A stretch of DNA of 64,000 bases. Source: Poronia punctata (Eukaryota; Ascomycota; Sordariomycetes; Xylariales; Xylariaceae). The position numbers and the translations under genes are program-made. A model generated the notes under the pieces. The model saw only the letters and a program-made list of their open reading frames with translations, was not told the DNA's origin and made no database searches. The stretch lies in the NCBI GenBank assembly GCA_022579005.1, contig MU401468.1, positions 88,925-152,924 of the forward strand, given 5' to 3'. Below, piece after piece: positions 1 through 13,000 of this stretch (position 1 is the stretch's first letter; each line of letters starts with the position of its first letter).

Positions 1-1755
1 ATATATCTAGTCTACGTACACGTACACGTACACACACGTACACGTACACGCTTTGACTTGAGATCAGTCAGTATCAGTGGTGGAAAAAAAAAGAATCAAG
101 GGTCTGCTCCCGTCATTGATGGAATTGAATATATATTTAACAAAGGTAGGGGGTGGTAACCTATCTAGTATCTGGTTATTGCGGGTTTTTTTTTTTTTTT
201 TTTTTTAAGAATCAAAGAAAGTGGCCAAATAGGCACTGAATTCGCCCCCCCCCCCCCCCCCCAGCTTTTTAATCGATGTCAATCTGTTTCCGTACTTGGC
301 AGGTCGGGGGTCGTGGGGTTTGTAAAATTCCACCGGACCGGATCAACATTTTGTGTTTGGTGTAGGTCTGTTTTTTTCTGTGATTGGAGGTTTTTCATAG
401 ATGATGAAACAGAAAGGACTTGGTATTTTTACGAGTACTTTACCTAGAGTAGAGCGGTGGAATGCCGCATGTAGCTATACTTATTACATTGTCTGTCTGC
501 CTGTGTTCAAAAGCGTAGAGGTGTAATAATACCTAAGATATCTCTGGTGGCTGGCTGGCTAGATAGACAAGACGTAGGAGCGCTAAGACTTTGTAAATAG
601 CCTAGTGGTAGGTGATGGGTAGCGCGAACGGACAACTTTTATGTTGGTATGTATTTTGCCAGTGGAGGATTTTAACGGTTGATGTTGGGTTGGGGTTGGG
701 GTTGAGTCGAGGAAGTAGAACTTGGATGCCTACTTTACCTAACCTACTCAGGTCGGCATACCTATTGCTCTTGTCTGAGGCGTCTTGATTTGGAGGTACG
801 TGTCATCATTGGAGAGAGTACCTATAACAAGATACGGCGATGCCAGATTGGAGACATCGCCAACAAGAATACCAAAATTATGGGAGATAGATGTATTTTC
901 TTAACAATACCTGTCCATACGAGTATGTACACAATAACCTGGATAGGCGCACGCTACGCCGCACGAAGTTTTTTGAAGGATTGTGGCGGGAATTTGGTCA
1001 ATCTTGCAACCTTGTCAGTCAGTGCCTACCTACACGTAAATTGTGGTATAGACCGTGTATACACTGTGCATTAGACATTGTTATTAACCAATATGACAGC
1101 AAAAGGTCTTTCTTTCTTTCAGGTTTCCCATGTTTGAGTATCGTGCCCAGACACACGAGAGAGATATACCACACCACGTTTTTGTGAGGGTCGTGTAATA
1201 TAATATCTTGGCTGGTCGGCAAAAATGAGTTTTGAACACCCAAGCCGGGTCCGAGCCGGATTATATCCGATTTCAGCCTCCGATTATTTCTGTACGTTAA
1301 GGCTATTTTGCGGGGAACTGGGGGTTTCTAATATTAATCAGAGACGTAAAAACATGTATAATTGCCAGGTCAAAGAGCTTAAAGTTTTTTTTTTTAATTA
1401 GGGGATTCCTATTAGATCACACGGATAGGTACGACGTAAGAAGCGGGCCGCTGGGTTGTTTTTTTTGTTTGTTGCTGTTAAACAAGAGGGTTAGGGTCTC
1501 AGACTCTTTTGACAAAAACCATATCTACCTATCTCTCTTCGTAGATAGAAGAGGTACTCGTATGTTTGTTGCTTTTCCACACGTGTCCAAAATTATTTCA
1601 TGTTTAATACAAGATGAAGTTGTAAATAATCTACCTTGGAAGGCGTACAACGGTACAACTCACCTGTTAACTAGTGCGTGCGCCGCAGACAGTGGATTGC
1701 CAAGTATTATGCCAAGATCTGACATTCCTATTTTATTCTGTCCTACGCTAAAATA
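1..1755. other. Gene-free flank with homopolymer tracts
   Basis: I see no convincing gene here. Open frames are short, overlap one another on both strands and have no family resemblance. The stretch holds a CA/CG-rich start (about 15-50), a T-run at about 186-206 and a C-run at about 245-262. Three copies of the 8-mer TACTCGTA or its complement occur at 430, 918 and 1555. The region ends at the 12-bp target duplication of the LINE that starts at 1768. Confidence 0.6.
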
Positions 1756-1767
1756 AACAAAGACCAC
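1756..1767. repeat. Left target-site duplication of the LINE
   Basis: The 12-mer AACAAAGACCAC lies exactly where normal-composition DNA gives way to the AT-rich block. The identical 12-mer occurs at 15020-15031 on the other side. A duplication of this length fits target-primed integration of a non-LTR retrotransposon. Confidence 0.85.
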
Positions 1768-4290
1768 GACCTGGGTTAAATTTAAGATGCAGTACTTTTA
1801 AGACTGTAATAAGGCTTTAAAAAGCTAATCTTTATACTTATAAAATAAAGCTAAATATTAAAATAGCGTATAAAAGTAGTATATAAAGTAAAAAGTAGCG
1901 TAAAACTAAAACTAATTGCTATAAACTATAAATGCAAATTTTACTTAAACTAGCTAACTTTATATTATTTAATTTAGCAATAGTAATAGTTGCTAGCTAC
2001 TACTATTATATATTTATTAAGCATTTTAATATAATATGTTTATAAGCTTATAAATAAAAGTAACTAGCTACTAAGTAAAAATTGCTAAACTTAATAAAAA
2101 CTTAATATAATAATAGCAAAATTTAAAATATTAAAAGTACTAATTAAAATATAAAAGCTAAAAAAAACTAAAAAGCTTATAATAAATATAAACTTTTTAA
2201 ACTTTTAAAAGTAAAAAAACCTTTTATTTAACTATTATTTACTATAAAAGCTAACTTTAGCTAAATAAAAATAATAAGTTATAATTTAAAAAGTTAACTG
2301 CTTATTTAAAAGTATATTATTTAATATACTTTTTATAATAGTTAGCTAGCTAAAAGTGTTATTTAATATAATATGTTTAAAATATAAATAATAAGCAGCT
2401 TAAAACGCTTTAAGCAATTATTAGTAGTTTAATTTGCTAAAGGTAAATTTTTAAAAAAAACCTATATTACTTTAGCTAGTGCTTTAAACGCTTAAACTTA
2501 AAGTATAAAAAGTATTGCTTTAAAAAATAAAATAAATAAAAACTTTTATTTAAATTAAAATATAAAAATAAAATAAAAAATAGTAATAAATTAATATATT
2601 TGCTTAAAATTTAATATAATTATAATAAAGCTTAAGTTTTTAAATACTAAAAAAACTTTTAAACTTATTAATAAGCATATTATTTTAAATAAAAAAAGTT
2701 AACTAAAGCAAACTGCTAGTAAAAGTATATTATAAAAATTTTTATTTTTTTTAAAAAACGTTTTTTATAAAAGTAATAAAAAGTACTTTGCTTTATTAAA
2801 AATAAAAACATTTACTAATAAACTGTTTTTATAAGCAAAAAATAAAAAATAAAAAAAAAAGCAGCGTACTACTAAAGTAGTAAAAAAGCGCTGCAAAAAA
2901 CTTAAAGCTAAGTTTAAAAAATATAAAAACATTAAGTTTACTAAAAACATTATTTAGTTTGCTGCTTTTGCTACTTTTGCTTTTTTTACTATACTTAACT
3001 TTATTAATAATAATTAAAAAAAAAATATAAGTTAAATAGCTTATATACTATATTGCTAAAGCTACTTACTATAAAAACATAGTAGTTAAAAATAAACTTA
3101 AACTTTTTTAAAACTTTAGCGCTACTAAGCACTAAAGCTTTAATTATTATAGTAACTATAAAAAAAAAATTAAAGCTTAAAGCTAAAAGTAGCTATTAGT
3201 ATATAAAAACTAAAATTATTACTATTAACGTTAAAAAAAAAAAAAGCTTTTAAGCTAACTTTTTTATTTAGTAAAAATAATAGTAATAATATAGTAAAAG
3301 TAATAATAGTAATAAGATTGCTATTTAGTATACTTTTTTAAAGCTTAGCTAAACGCTTATATACTTTTTTTTTTTTTTATAGCTTATTTAGCAGCTAATA
3401 AAAAACTTATATTATTTATTGCTTTTAGCTTTTTTATATTTTTTAACGCTTTTTTTTTTTTAGCTAGCAAATTTAAATATAACTTAATAAGTATACTTTT
3501 AAAAAATATATTTAAAGTAGCTAACCTAGTAAACTAACTAGCTAAAAAACTTTATTTTAACTTAAAAAGTTTAACTTAAATACTTTTAAATACTTTTAAA
3601 AGTAGCTTTTTTATATAAAACTTAAAAATGCTAACGCTAGCTTTGTTTAAGCTTGCTAAAAGCTAAAAAAAAAAGGTAGCTTTTAACTTTAACTTTTTTT
3701 TTACTAATAAATATATAATATAAAAAAAAAAAGCTTAACTAGCACTTTATTTTTGCTTAAAAAAAGCGTTTAAGTTAAAGTAGCTAAAGTAAAAGCTGCT
3801 ACTTTAGCTACTAGTAGCGCTTTATTTTTTACTTTTTTTTTTACTAACTTAGCTTAATTATTAAAAGCTAAGACCTAAGCTTTAAAGCTTGCTTTTATAT
3901 AAGCTAAAAAGCAAAAAAAGTTTAAAAACTATAATATAAATAGCAAAGCAAATAAAAAGCACTTATATTTTAAACTTTTTATAAAGCTTTATAAAAAAAA
4001 TTAATAACTAAATATAAAAATAATTATTAATACCTACGTTATAATTAAAACTAATTTAAATAAGATTTTAAAAGCATTATACTTAAATAAAAAAAAAAAA
4101 ATTATTAAAATAAAAACTAAAGTAATAGCTTAGTTTTTTAACTAAAAATATATTAAGCTTAGTAGCTAAAAAAGTACTATATATAATATAAAGTTAACTA
4201 TTTTCTATTTTAAAAAAGCTAAAACTTAAATTATTATTTATATTAGCAATATAATAAAGCAGCAGCTTATTATAGTTTTTTATAATTAGC

Positions 4291-4295
4291 TTTAG
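4291..4295. repeat. Left 5-bp target duplication of the gypsy element
   Basis: TTTAG directly precedes the left LTR and is repeated directly after the right LTR at 10128-10132. A 5-bp duplication is typical of Ty3/gypsy integrases. The insertion site lies inside the LINE. Confidence 0.85.
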
Positions 4296-4491
4296 TGGTA
4301 AAGGGAACTATAGGGTAGTGTAGTAAATTCTATAAATTGATGATGTAAAAGGGAAGGAATCTAGCAAGGTCAGGTTAATTGGTTATTACTAACTAATTAA
4401 CCTTAGTGCGCTAGTCTTTATTTAATCTAGCTATTTAATTTACAGGCTATAAGACCTTTTTTTTTAAGTTTTTTTATAATATGTTATATTA
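4296..4491 (-). repeat. 3' LTR of the gypsy element (left copy)
   Basis: This 196-bp copy aligns without gaps to 9932-10127. By eye I count about 22 mismatches, all transitions. It begins TGGTAAAGGG on the + strand and its right end has decayed to ATTA where the other copy keeps ATCA. Confidence 0.9.
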
Positions 4492-6989
4492 AGTGCTAGC
4501 TACTTAAGAAATTAGCGTTAACCTTAATAAATACTAACAAAGGCTAATTTTTTTATTTTTGCACTTTTTTTGTTTTTTTTACCTTTTGAGGTCGTTTGTA
4601 CTAAATATAACTAGGCTGCTTAGTAATCTTTTTTCTATTTTTAGTTTACCTTTTTTTTAAGCCTAGTATTTTTTAACAAGTACTTTTATATTATATAGCT
4701 ACTATTTTAAGCGCTACTAGTTATTTTTATAATTATACTTTTTTTATTTAACTAAGTACTAATATTTTGTTTTAAAGCAGTTTAAGCAATAGTTTAAAAT
4801 AGTTTTAACTTTAAATAAGTTTTTTACTTTTTTTTAATTTAGCTAGTTATTTTAAATAGGACTAAGAGCTAGGATAGACTTATAAAACAGGTTTTTTTCT
4901 TTTTGTTTAAGAAATAGGTAAGCTATAAAGATAACTAAGTAAATTTTAAAAGTTTTAAAAAGGTTAATTTTATAAGCTAGTTTTTTAATTTTTTTTTTTA
5001 CTTTTTATAAACCTGTGCGCTATTATAAATATTTTTAAAATAGTTGTTTAAGTAAGTAATAGCTACAATATAGCTAAAAATAAACTTTGTTTTTTGCGTT
5101 AAATTTAATTAGCTTATATTTTTTATTATAGTACTATTTAGCTTAAGTAATAGTAAAGTTTATAGCTAGCTTAGCATTTTAGCGTAAATAGGTTTAAATA
5201 GTATTTAAAGTATTTAAATCTAGCTTTAATAAGCTTTTAAATTATATAATTATATTATTAAATTTAAAAAGTTAAAATTTAAAAAGTAGCTTGTATACTA
5301 AGGCTTTAATTGTTTTAAAATATATGCTATTTAGGTTTTATTATAAAGCTAGCAGTAAGTTAATTTATTTACAATCTAAGTATTTAAAATAGTAAAAATA
5401 AATAGCTATTTTAACTATTTAATTTTTTTATTTAAACGCTTTATTAGTTTGTAAGTAGTATACTATTAATATTAAGAGCTTAGCACTAAAACCTTTTTAA
5501 AGTTTTTTTTAAAAGGCTAAAGTAAATTTTTAGTTTTAATTTAAAATAATGCTTAAAAAAGCACTTTAGTTAGCAATTAAAGCAGTTTAAATAAATACTT
5601 TAGCTTAGTTTTTTATAATATACTTTATATTACTTAGTAGTAATAATAACTATTTAAATATAATATAAGTAACTATTATTAAAGCGTTAAAATAGTTTTA
5701 TTTTTTTAATTTTTATAGTAAGTTAGTTAATTTAACTTTTAAAAGTCTTATAATAAAGTTAATAATAATAGTTTTTATAAGTTAAAAGTTTGCTAGTTAT
5801 ATAGCTTAGTATAAGCTGTATAGCTTTTTTTATAACGTTATATAAAGCTTATAAGTATTATAGTAGTTAATATACTTTTTAACTAGTTTTATTTTTTTTA
5901 AATTAAATATTGTTTTAAATTTTATAGCATACGCTGTTTTTTAAAGTAATATTTATTGTTGTAAGCTGTAGCTATAAAAGTGCTAATAAGGTTTTTTAAA
6001 ATATATAGTTTTTAGTTATTTTTTTAGTTAACGTTATATATTAACTTGTTAATAATTATAAAAGGGTACTTTAGCTCTAAAAAATTGGCAACGTTTTTGT
6101 TGTTTTTTTTTTAAACTTATTAAAGAATTTAGCTATACTTTAAGTTTTTTTTATATTTTTTTTTAAATTTTCTTTTTATTTTTAGGTTTATAATAGCAGT
6201 AGTTTTTATAACTAACTATACTTAGTTAAGTATAAGTTTTTTATTTAACTAGATTACCTTTTTATTTTTATTTGTTTTATTAGTAATGTTTTATAAATAG
6301 CTTAAAGCATTAGGTATAAAATTAAGCTATTTTAGTATATAGTAGGTTTATAGTTTATATTATAATAAATAAATTAAAGCGTTAACTAGTTTTTTATTTG
6401 CTTAGTTTATTAAAGCTATATTAAAGCTAGTTTAATTAAAAATGCTTTTAGTAGTAAAGTAGTTTATAAGTACTATTACTAAATTATTTAAAGCTTTAAT
6501 TATAGTTTTTAGCTACTTATAAGCTTAAATAACATAAGCTACTTTTATTTTTAAAGGTTTATATTTTAATTTTAGTTATAAAAGCAAATAGCTTAAAAAT
6601 ATTATAAGTTTTACTTAAGTATTTAAAATAGTTGCTTTAAGTTGTTATTTATACCTTTTTTTAGTATAAAATAGTATAACTTTAAAGCTTTTTTTTAGTA
6701 AGGCGTTAACTTGTATAAAAAGTGTTTTAGCTAGATTATAGTGCCTAAAGATAGTATACTTACATATTAAATTTTATACTACTTAAAAAGACTTTTTTTT
6801 AACTTTTATTAGCTTAAAATAAGTTGTTTAAATATAAGCTTGCTGCTTTTTTAAGTTATTGTTTATAACCTTTTTTTTTTTACAGCTTTTATTTAATAAA
6901 GCTGTTTTTTGCTTTTATAAAGGTTTTATATATTAGGTATAGTATAGCAGTAGTGTTTAAAAAAAGCTGCTACTTTTAAAGTATTACTT

Positions 6990-7400
6990 TAAAGCTTTTA
7001 AGTTGTTTAAAAAGGCTAGGTTTTAAAACGCTACTAACTAGTATTTAGTTATTGCTATTTTAAAAAAGTTAACATAAAAGCCTAGCAACTTAACTAAAAG
7101 GTATTTTAAAAACAATTTTTTTAAAGATATTAAAATATGCTTTTACTTAAAAAGGTTAAATACCTTATAAAGGTGCTTTAAGTAGCTAGCTTTATTATTT
7201 AAAAATATTATAATATTATTAATAAAAGCTTGGCAAAATAAGCAGTATAGTTTTAGTATTTTGTTTATAAACCTTTAAATATATGTAAGCAAATTGCAAA
7301 AGCTTATAAGCGCAATAGTTAAGCGTTTTAGACCTTAAGGGCTTACTACTATAAATTAGTCCCTATAGTCTAGGTGCACTTTAAATTAATAAAAGAAAGC
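6990..7400 (-). pseudogene. Gypsy reverse transcriptase core, RIP-inactivated
   Basis: On the - strand this stretch keeps the order of landmarks of a fungal gypsy RT. From the 3' side of the + strand these are a VVS-x-x-GL segment, an ALMGF-like segment, a Y-V-Q-R-F-I-like segment (Gln now a stop), the catalytic F-I-D-D block (now F-I-N-N at about 7211-7228), then KHL, a lysine-rich SPKKS-like block and LLGF. Both catalytic Asp codons have become Asn, the product of G-to-A change. Stops interrupt the frame. It is recognisable but dead. Confidence 0.75.
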
Positions 7401-9931
7401 TGTAGCGTTTGCTACAATTATGACTTTTATTGCGTTTATCTTTTTGCTAGCAGCTTTTTTTTTTTTTATTACTTTTGTTATTATTTAATTAGTTTTTAAA
7501 AAAGTTGTTTAGCTGCTTTTTTTATTTTTTTTTCTAGATTTGCAAATACGTTAACTTAGCTGCTAATAAAAGCATAGCTTTTTTGCGCAATAAGAGCTTT
7601 AGATATTTGCTAAAGCTTTTTTTTTAATTTAGTATAAGCACGTTTTGCTTTAAAAAAAGGTTTATAGCTAACTATGCTATAGTAACTACTTTTATTTAGT
7701 TAAAGTTGTTATTTGCTAATAAGTAACTTGCTTTAGCGTATTAAAGTTTTTTTTAAAAGTACTTTTTTAATATGTTTTTGTTATAAGCAATATTTTTTAA
7801 TTTAAATTAAAGTAAGTTACTTTTTTTAGTAGTAATACTAAGTGCTATAGTAAAGCGTTAGCTAAAGTAGTTTATTATGCTTTTAATACTTTTATTATAA
7901 AGTAGACTTTTTTTTTTTATAGTAAAAACTAAATTTTACTATTTAGCTATAGCTTTTTTTAACAAGGTTAGCTATAATTATATTAGTTAGCTTTTATTAG
8001 TACTGCTATTAGTACTTTTTAATACTATATTAACTTTGTTAATAAAAGCCTATATATTTATATAAATAGTTTTAAATCTTTTATTAACCTAATTAAAGTT
8101 TTTTAAGTTTTTAAAGTTAAGTATAAAAGTTTTTATATCTTTTTTTTTAATTTAAATACGTTAGCTATTTAAGTTTATATTAAAAAATAAAGCAAAGTTT
8201 TTTTTATATTAGTATTTGTTGCCTTTTAAAGGACTAGGTGGTCTTAAAAAGCCAGGTAGTCTTATAAGGCTAGATAGATTTTTAAGTAGGCTTTTAGGTT
8301 ATCTTTGCAGTACTTTTTAAAGTGCTTTTTAAGGTGCTCTTTTTAAAGGACTATTTTTGTTGTTGTTAAGGTTTTTAGCAAGATTGCTAGCTAGGGCTTT
8401 TTGCTACTAATTTAACTATATATATATTATAAAAAATTAAGTTTTTTTATTATAGTTAAAGTAACTTTTAAAGCTATTTATTTATTTAATAAGTTTAGTT
8501 AAAAGTTTAATTAAAAGGTTTATAAATTAGACTTAAAAATAGTTATTTTATAGTAGTGTATACCTTATTAACTAAAGGTTAACTTATAATAATAAGTTAG
8601 CTTATAATAATAAGTTAGAGTTTTTATAAAAATTATTAAAATTAGCTATTATAGCTTAATTTAAAAAAAAACTTTTAAAGTTTTTAAATTTTTGCTAAAA
8701 GGTTTTTATTACTAATATAAGTTAGTATATATTTATATGCTAAATAAAGTTTAGTTAAGCTATTTTTAGTTGCTGCTTTAGTTAACGTGCTTACGCTAGT
8801 ACTAGTATAAGTGCAAGTATAAGTATAGTTATTGTTGCTAAAAGATTTAGTATTGCTAGCTTACTTTAAGCAGCTTAAATAAATTAGTTTAACTTACTTA
8901 TTATTGCTTTTATGTTTTTGTTTAAAGCTTATAATTAGTTATATATAAGTTTTATTTAATTTGCTAAGTAGTTAATATAACTAATAATATGTTTATTAAG
9001 CTTTTTTTGCTTTTATTTGTTTTATTTTAGCTATTTTTAACTAGCTTTGTTATTTTTTTATTTTTTAACTTTTTTAACGCTTATTATATATAATCTAAAT
9101 TAATTAAAGTTATAAAGCAAAAAGTTATAAAGTAAAAAATCTTGTAAAAGATTATATAAAAGTTTGTATAGAAGATTTAGTAGTATTAAGGTATTAACTT
9201 TATATTAAGTTTAAAATTTAAAGCTTAATTTTTTATTATTACTAAAATGCTTTAGTATAGCAAAAGTGCTATTAGCACTTTTGTTTTTTTTGCTTATTAT
9301 ATAGGTTTATTTAGATTAACTTTTTTTAATTAATTAAAAAAAAATAAACAAAAGATAAATATAAATAAAAATAAAAAAGATACAAACTAGAAAGCGTTTA
9401 ATACTAATTTAAAAAAATAAGTGTTTTGCGCAATGCTTTTATAGTATAAGCAAGTTTAAAAAAACAAGCTTTATATAACGTAAAGGGTATAGTTAGGCGT
9501 TTAAAAAAATTAGGCTTTAATAAAAGGTAACTATAAACGTTAGCGTTATAAATAAATACTTTTATTTACAACCTAAATGCAGTAGTATTAAAATAAATTA
9601 GCTATTTAAAAGGAAATTATATAAACTTAACTTATTTACAAGATCTTTTTACTTAAAGTAAAAAAGCGTAGCAAAAAAATATAATTAATTAAGCTAGTTA
9701 AAAAGATTTAAAAAAATAACTTTAACTAGGTTTTAACTTAGTAGTAATGCTTAAAGTTTTAAAAAACAGCTTTGTATGCTATTTTAGTTAAAATTTAGGC
9801 TTTAAAAAGGTGTAAAATAGGTGCTAAAGTCTTAAAAAACAATATACTTAATTTATACCTAGCTGCTGCTATAAAAAAAAGTAAAATATAACTAAATAAG
9901 TTGTATTAATTAATTAACTTACCGCACTATT

Positions 9932-10127
9932 TAGTAAAAGGAACTATAGGGTAGTATAGTAAATTCTGTAAATTAATAATATAAAAGGGAAGGAATTTAG
10001 CAAGGTTAGGTTAATTGGTTATTACTAACCAATTAACCTTAGTGCGCTAGTCCTTATTTAATCTAGCTATTTAATCTACAGGCTATAAGACCCTCTTTTT
10101 TAGGTCCCTCTATAATACGTTGTATCA
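9932..10127 (-). repeat. 5' LTR of the gypsy element (right copy)
   Basis: This is the partner of 4296-4491 and the same length. It retains more cytosines near its right end (for example GGTCCCTC at about 10,103-10,110) than the left copy, so it is the less damaged of the two there. In its first half several G positions have become A. Confidence 0.9.
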
Positions 10128-10132
10128 TTTAG
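10128..10132. repeat. Right 5-bp target duplication of the gypsy element
   Basis: TTTAG follows the right LTR and matches 4291-4295. Confidence 0.85.
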
Positions 10133-11599
10133 CTAAAATAAAAAAGTATTAAGTTTTAAATAAGTATTTAAAAGTATAAAAAAATATTTAAAAGCAAAGC
10201 AATAATAGTTATAAATATAAGTTTAAAACTAATTACTATATATGCTAAAATTTTTTTTAATTATATTATAAAGTTTAAGCTAGTAAATAAAAAAGCAAAC
10301 TTATATAAAGTATATAATATACTTTTTAATATAAAAAACTTTAAATATAATTAAAACGTATATATATAGCTTAAATATTACTTTTTATAAATAGCTTTTT
10401 TTAAGCATACTAAATATATGCTTAAAAATATGCTTAAAAAAAAATAATAGTGCTTAATTTAAATATAGCTTTTTTAAATATTAACTTTATTATAAACCTA
10501 GCCTGTTTTTAAAAAATAATTAAATTAATAAGAAATAAAAAATTAAATATACTTATAATTTAAAAAGCTAATTTAAAAAAATTTAATAAAAAAAAGCTTA
10601 AAGCTAAAACGTTTTATTTAATAAAAATAGCTAAAAAAATAAATAATAAAAGTAGCCTAGCTACTATTATTAATACTAAATAAGTATTTTAAACCTAATT
10701 ATTAAAAAAACTAAAAAAGTACTTAATATATAAAAACTTAAAAAGAAAACTTATAATTACTAATATTACCTTTTAAAATAAAATAATTTAAATAGTAAAT
10801 ATATATATACTTATAAAATTACTTAAAATAAAATGTAAATAGTTTTTAATATAATTAAAAGCTTTAACTAACTTTAAAAATTTTAACTTTTTTATATTAT
10901 AAAATCTTATTAACGTTATTAAAAAAAACTAAAATATAACTAAGCGCTATATTAATAAAAAATTAAATTAAAAACTACTAAAAAAAAAACTAAAAGCATT
11001 TTATAGCTTGCTAAGCATATTATAAAAAAACTAAAGCTTTTAACTAGTAAATAGTTAAAAAAAAAAAACTTTAGTTTTAAAAAATTTACTTTTAAATATA
11101 TATTTAATATATTATAACTAAATAAAATATATGCTTAAAAAAACTAAGTAAAATTTACTAAAGTATAAATAATTGTACTTATGCTACTATAAACAAATTA
11201 TTATTATATTAGCATTAAACTAGCTTTACTTATAAATATAAATAAAAAACTAAAACAATAGCAATTATTGCTGCTAGCACTATAATTACGTTACTATATT
11301 AAAACTTATTAAAAACTTTTTAAAAAAACTAAATATATTAACTATATAACTAAATAAACTAAGTATAAAAAAGCTTTTAAAGTATACTTTAAAAAAAAAA
11401 AAGCTATATTAAGCAAAACATATTAAAAAAAAAAATATTTATTTAAAAAGCTTAAAAAAAACTAACTAAAAAATAAGCAAAAAAAATAAATATTATACTT
11501 AAAAAGCAAATTAAAAATTTAAATACTAAAAAACTAATATTAAATAAGTAAAAATAAAAAAATTACTTATATAACTTGCTAGCAAAATACTTTTTATTA

Positions 11600-13000
11600 A
11601 GTAAAGCTTTTATATAGTACTTTTTTTTTAAAGCAAAAATAAATATAAACATATTAATTTTTATACTAAAAAATAAAAATAATAACTAGTATTTAAACTT
11701 TAAAAGTATTTTAAATATAATATATAAGTTTTATAGTAAACTATATAGCTATAAAGCATTTAACTTAAAAGCTATAAGTAAAATTTTAAAAAATGTTTTA
11801 ATTATTAATATAAAAAATTAAAAAAACTTAATTAAACTAGTTTTTAAGCAAAAAGTTAAAGTAGCTATTAAATAAGCTACTTTAAAAAGCGTGCTTAGCT
11901 TAAATAATATTTTTATTAAGCTATATAAAACTTTATTAAAATATTAAATAAAAAAGTACTAAAATAAAACGCTAAAGTATAAAATTATAAAAGTACTTAT
12001 AAAGTTTTATAATAAGCTTTAATAAAAAAATAAAATATTTAATAAATAAACAAAAAAAATGCTAGTAATGCTACTAAAAAAAGAAAACCTAAAATTTTTT
12101 AAAAACTATTAACTACTATTTTTAATAAACGTTAATTATAAAATTTTTACTAAAATTATAATATAATGCTTAATTAAAGCACTTAAAAAGGTTATAAAAA
12201 AATAGTAGTTAGCTTTTTTTTTAAGCAAGCTTATAAATAATAATATTAAAGTAATATAGTAGCTAATTTAAAACTTTAAAAGTAAAAAAAACAATAACGT
12301 TGCTTTACTTTTTTTAAACTAAAAAAAAGTATATAATAAGGTTTTATATAATTTTTTTTAAAAGTTTATAAAGTTTTTTAGTATTTTTTAACTTTTTATT
12401 AAATAAATTAAAGCTTTATATAATAAAGCAATAATTTAACTTTTTATAAATAGCTATTTTAGTAATAAAGTATTAATAAATAATAGTATTTAATAAAATA
12501 ACTTTATAAGCTACTTATTATTTATACTTATTATTAAAGCTTTTATAAAAACTATAGTAAATTACTAAAAACTATAAAGTATACTACTTAATATAAAAGT
12601 TATAAAGTTATTAATATATGCTAATAATATTATTATAGTTTTTAATAATTAAATAAAAACAAATATGCTATAAAAAATTTTAAACAACTATAATATAGCA
12701 AGTAAATTAAAAATTAATTAAAAAAAGTCTTTTTTAATAAAAGTAAAAAACGTTATAAACGTTTTTATTAACTAAGTATAAACGCTAACTAAAAATAATT
12801 TTTATAAGCACTTAAAAATACTAATAAGCAATAAAAAAAACTAATACTATATAATAATATAATTTTTAAAAAAAATAGTTAAAAAGTATAAAAAAACTAA
12901 AAACTTATAGCTTTAATACTACTTATTAATAAAAAGCAAAATTTTTATTGCTAACTTTTTAATTATATTATAAATATAGTACTAAATAAAGTTTATTAAT
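11600..13000 (+). pseudogene. LINE reverse transcriptase core, RIP-inactivated
   Basis: The + strand translation, read through stops, follows a LINE reverse transcriptase. It has a linker with FYxKLYS-like text, a K-Y-I-like block, a fingers motif (LINVNYKIFTK at about 12,118-12,150), an N-N-N-I-K-V-I block, a LFLN-x-KKVY motif where LFLDQKKAYD is expected, and YANN at 12,616-12,627 where YADD is expected. Gln and Trp codons are converted to stops and Asp to Asn. Upstream endonuclease sequence should lie within about 10,133-11,500 but is too decayed for me to assign. Confidence 0.75.

Larger units (their letters stand above)
4296..10127 (-). mobile_element. RIP-mutated Ty3/gypsy LTR retrotransposon, 5,832 bp
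   Basis: Two 196-bp direct repeats (4296-4491 and 9932-10127) bound the element and TTTAG flanks it. Read on the - strand, LTRs start TGATACAACG and end TACCA, giving canonical TG...CA termini in the less mutated copies. The internal - strand at about 6,990-7,400 still resembles a gypsy reverse transcriptase when stops are ignored. The element therefore runs opposite to the LINE it sits in, with its 5' LTR at the right. No reading frame survives, so it is non-autonomous. Protease, RNase H and integrase should lie at lower coordinates than the RT (or near it), but I could not delimit them. The interior keeps more C and G than the surrounding LINE. Confidence 0.9.

Noticed and set aside
2765..2950. 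61-codon frame in the AT-rich block
   Set aside because: It lies within RIP-degraded LINE DNA; its Phe/Leu-rich composition is simply what AT-rich sequence encodes.
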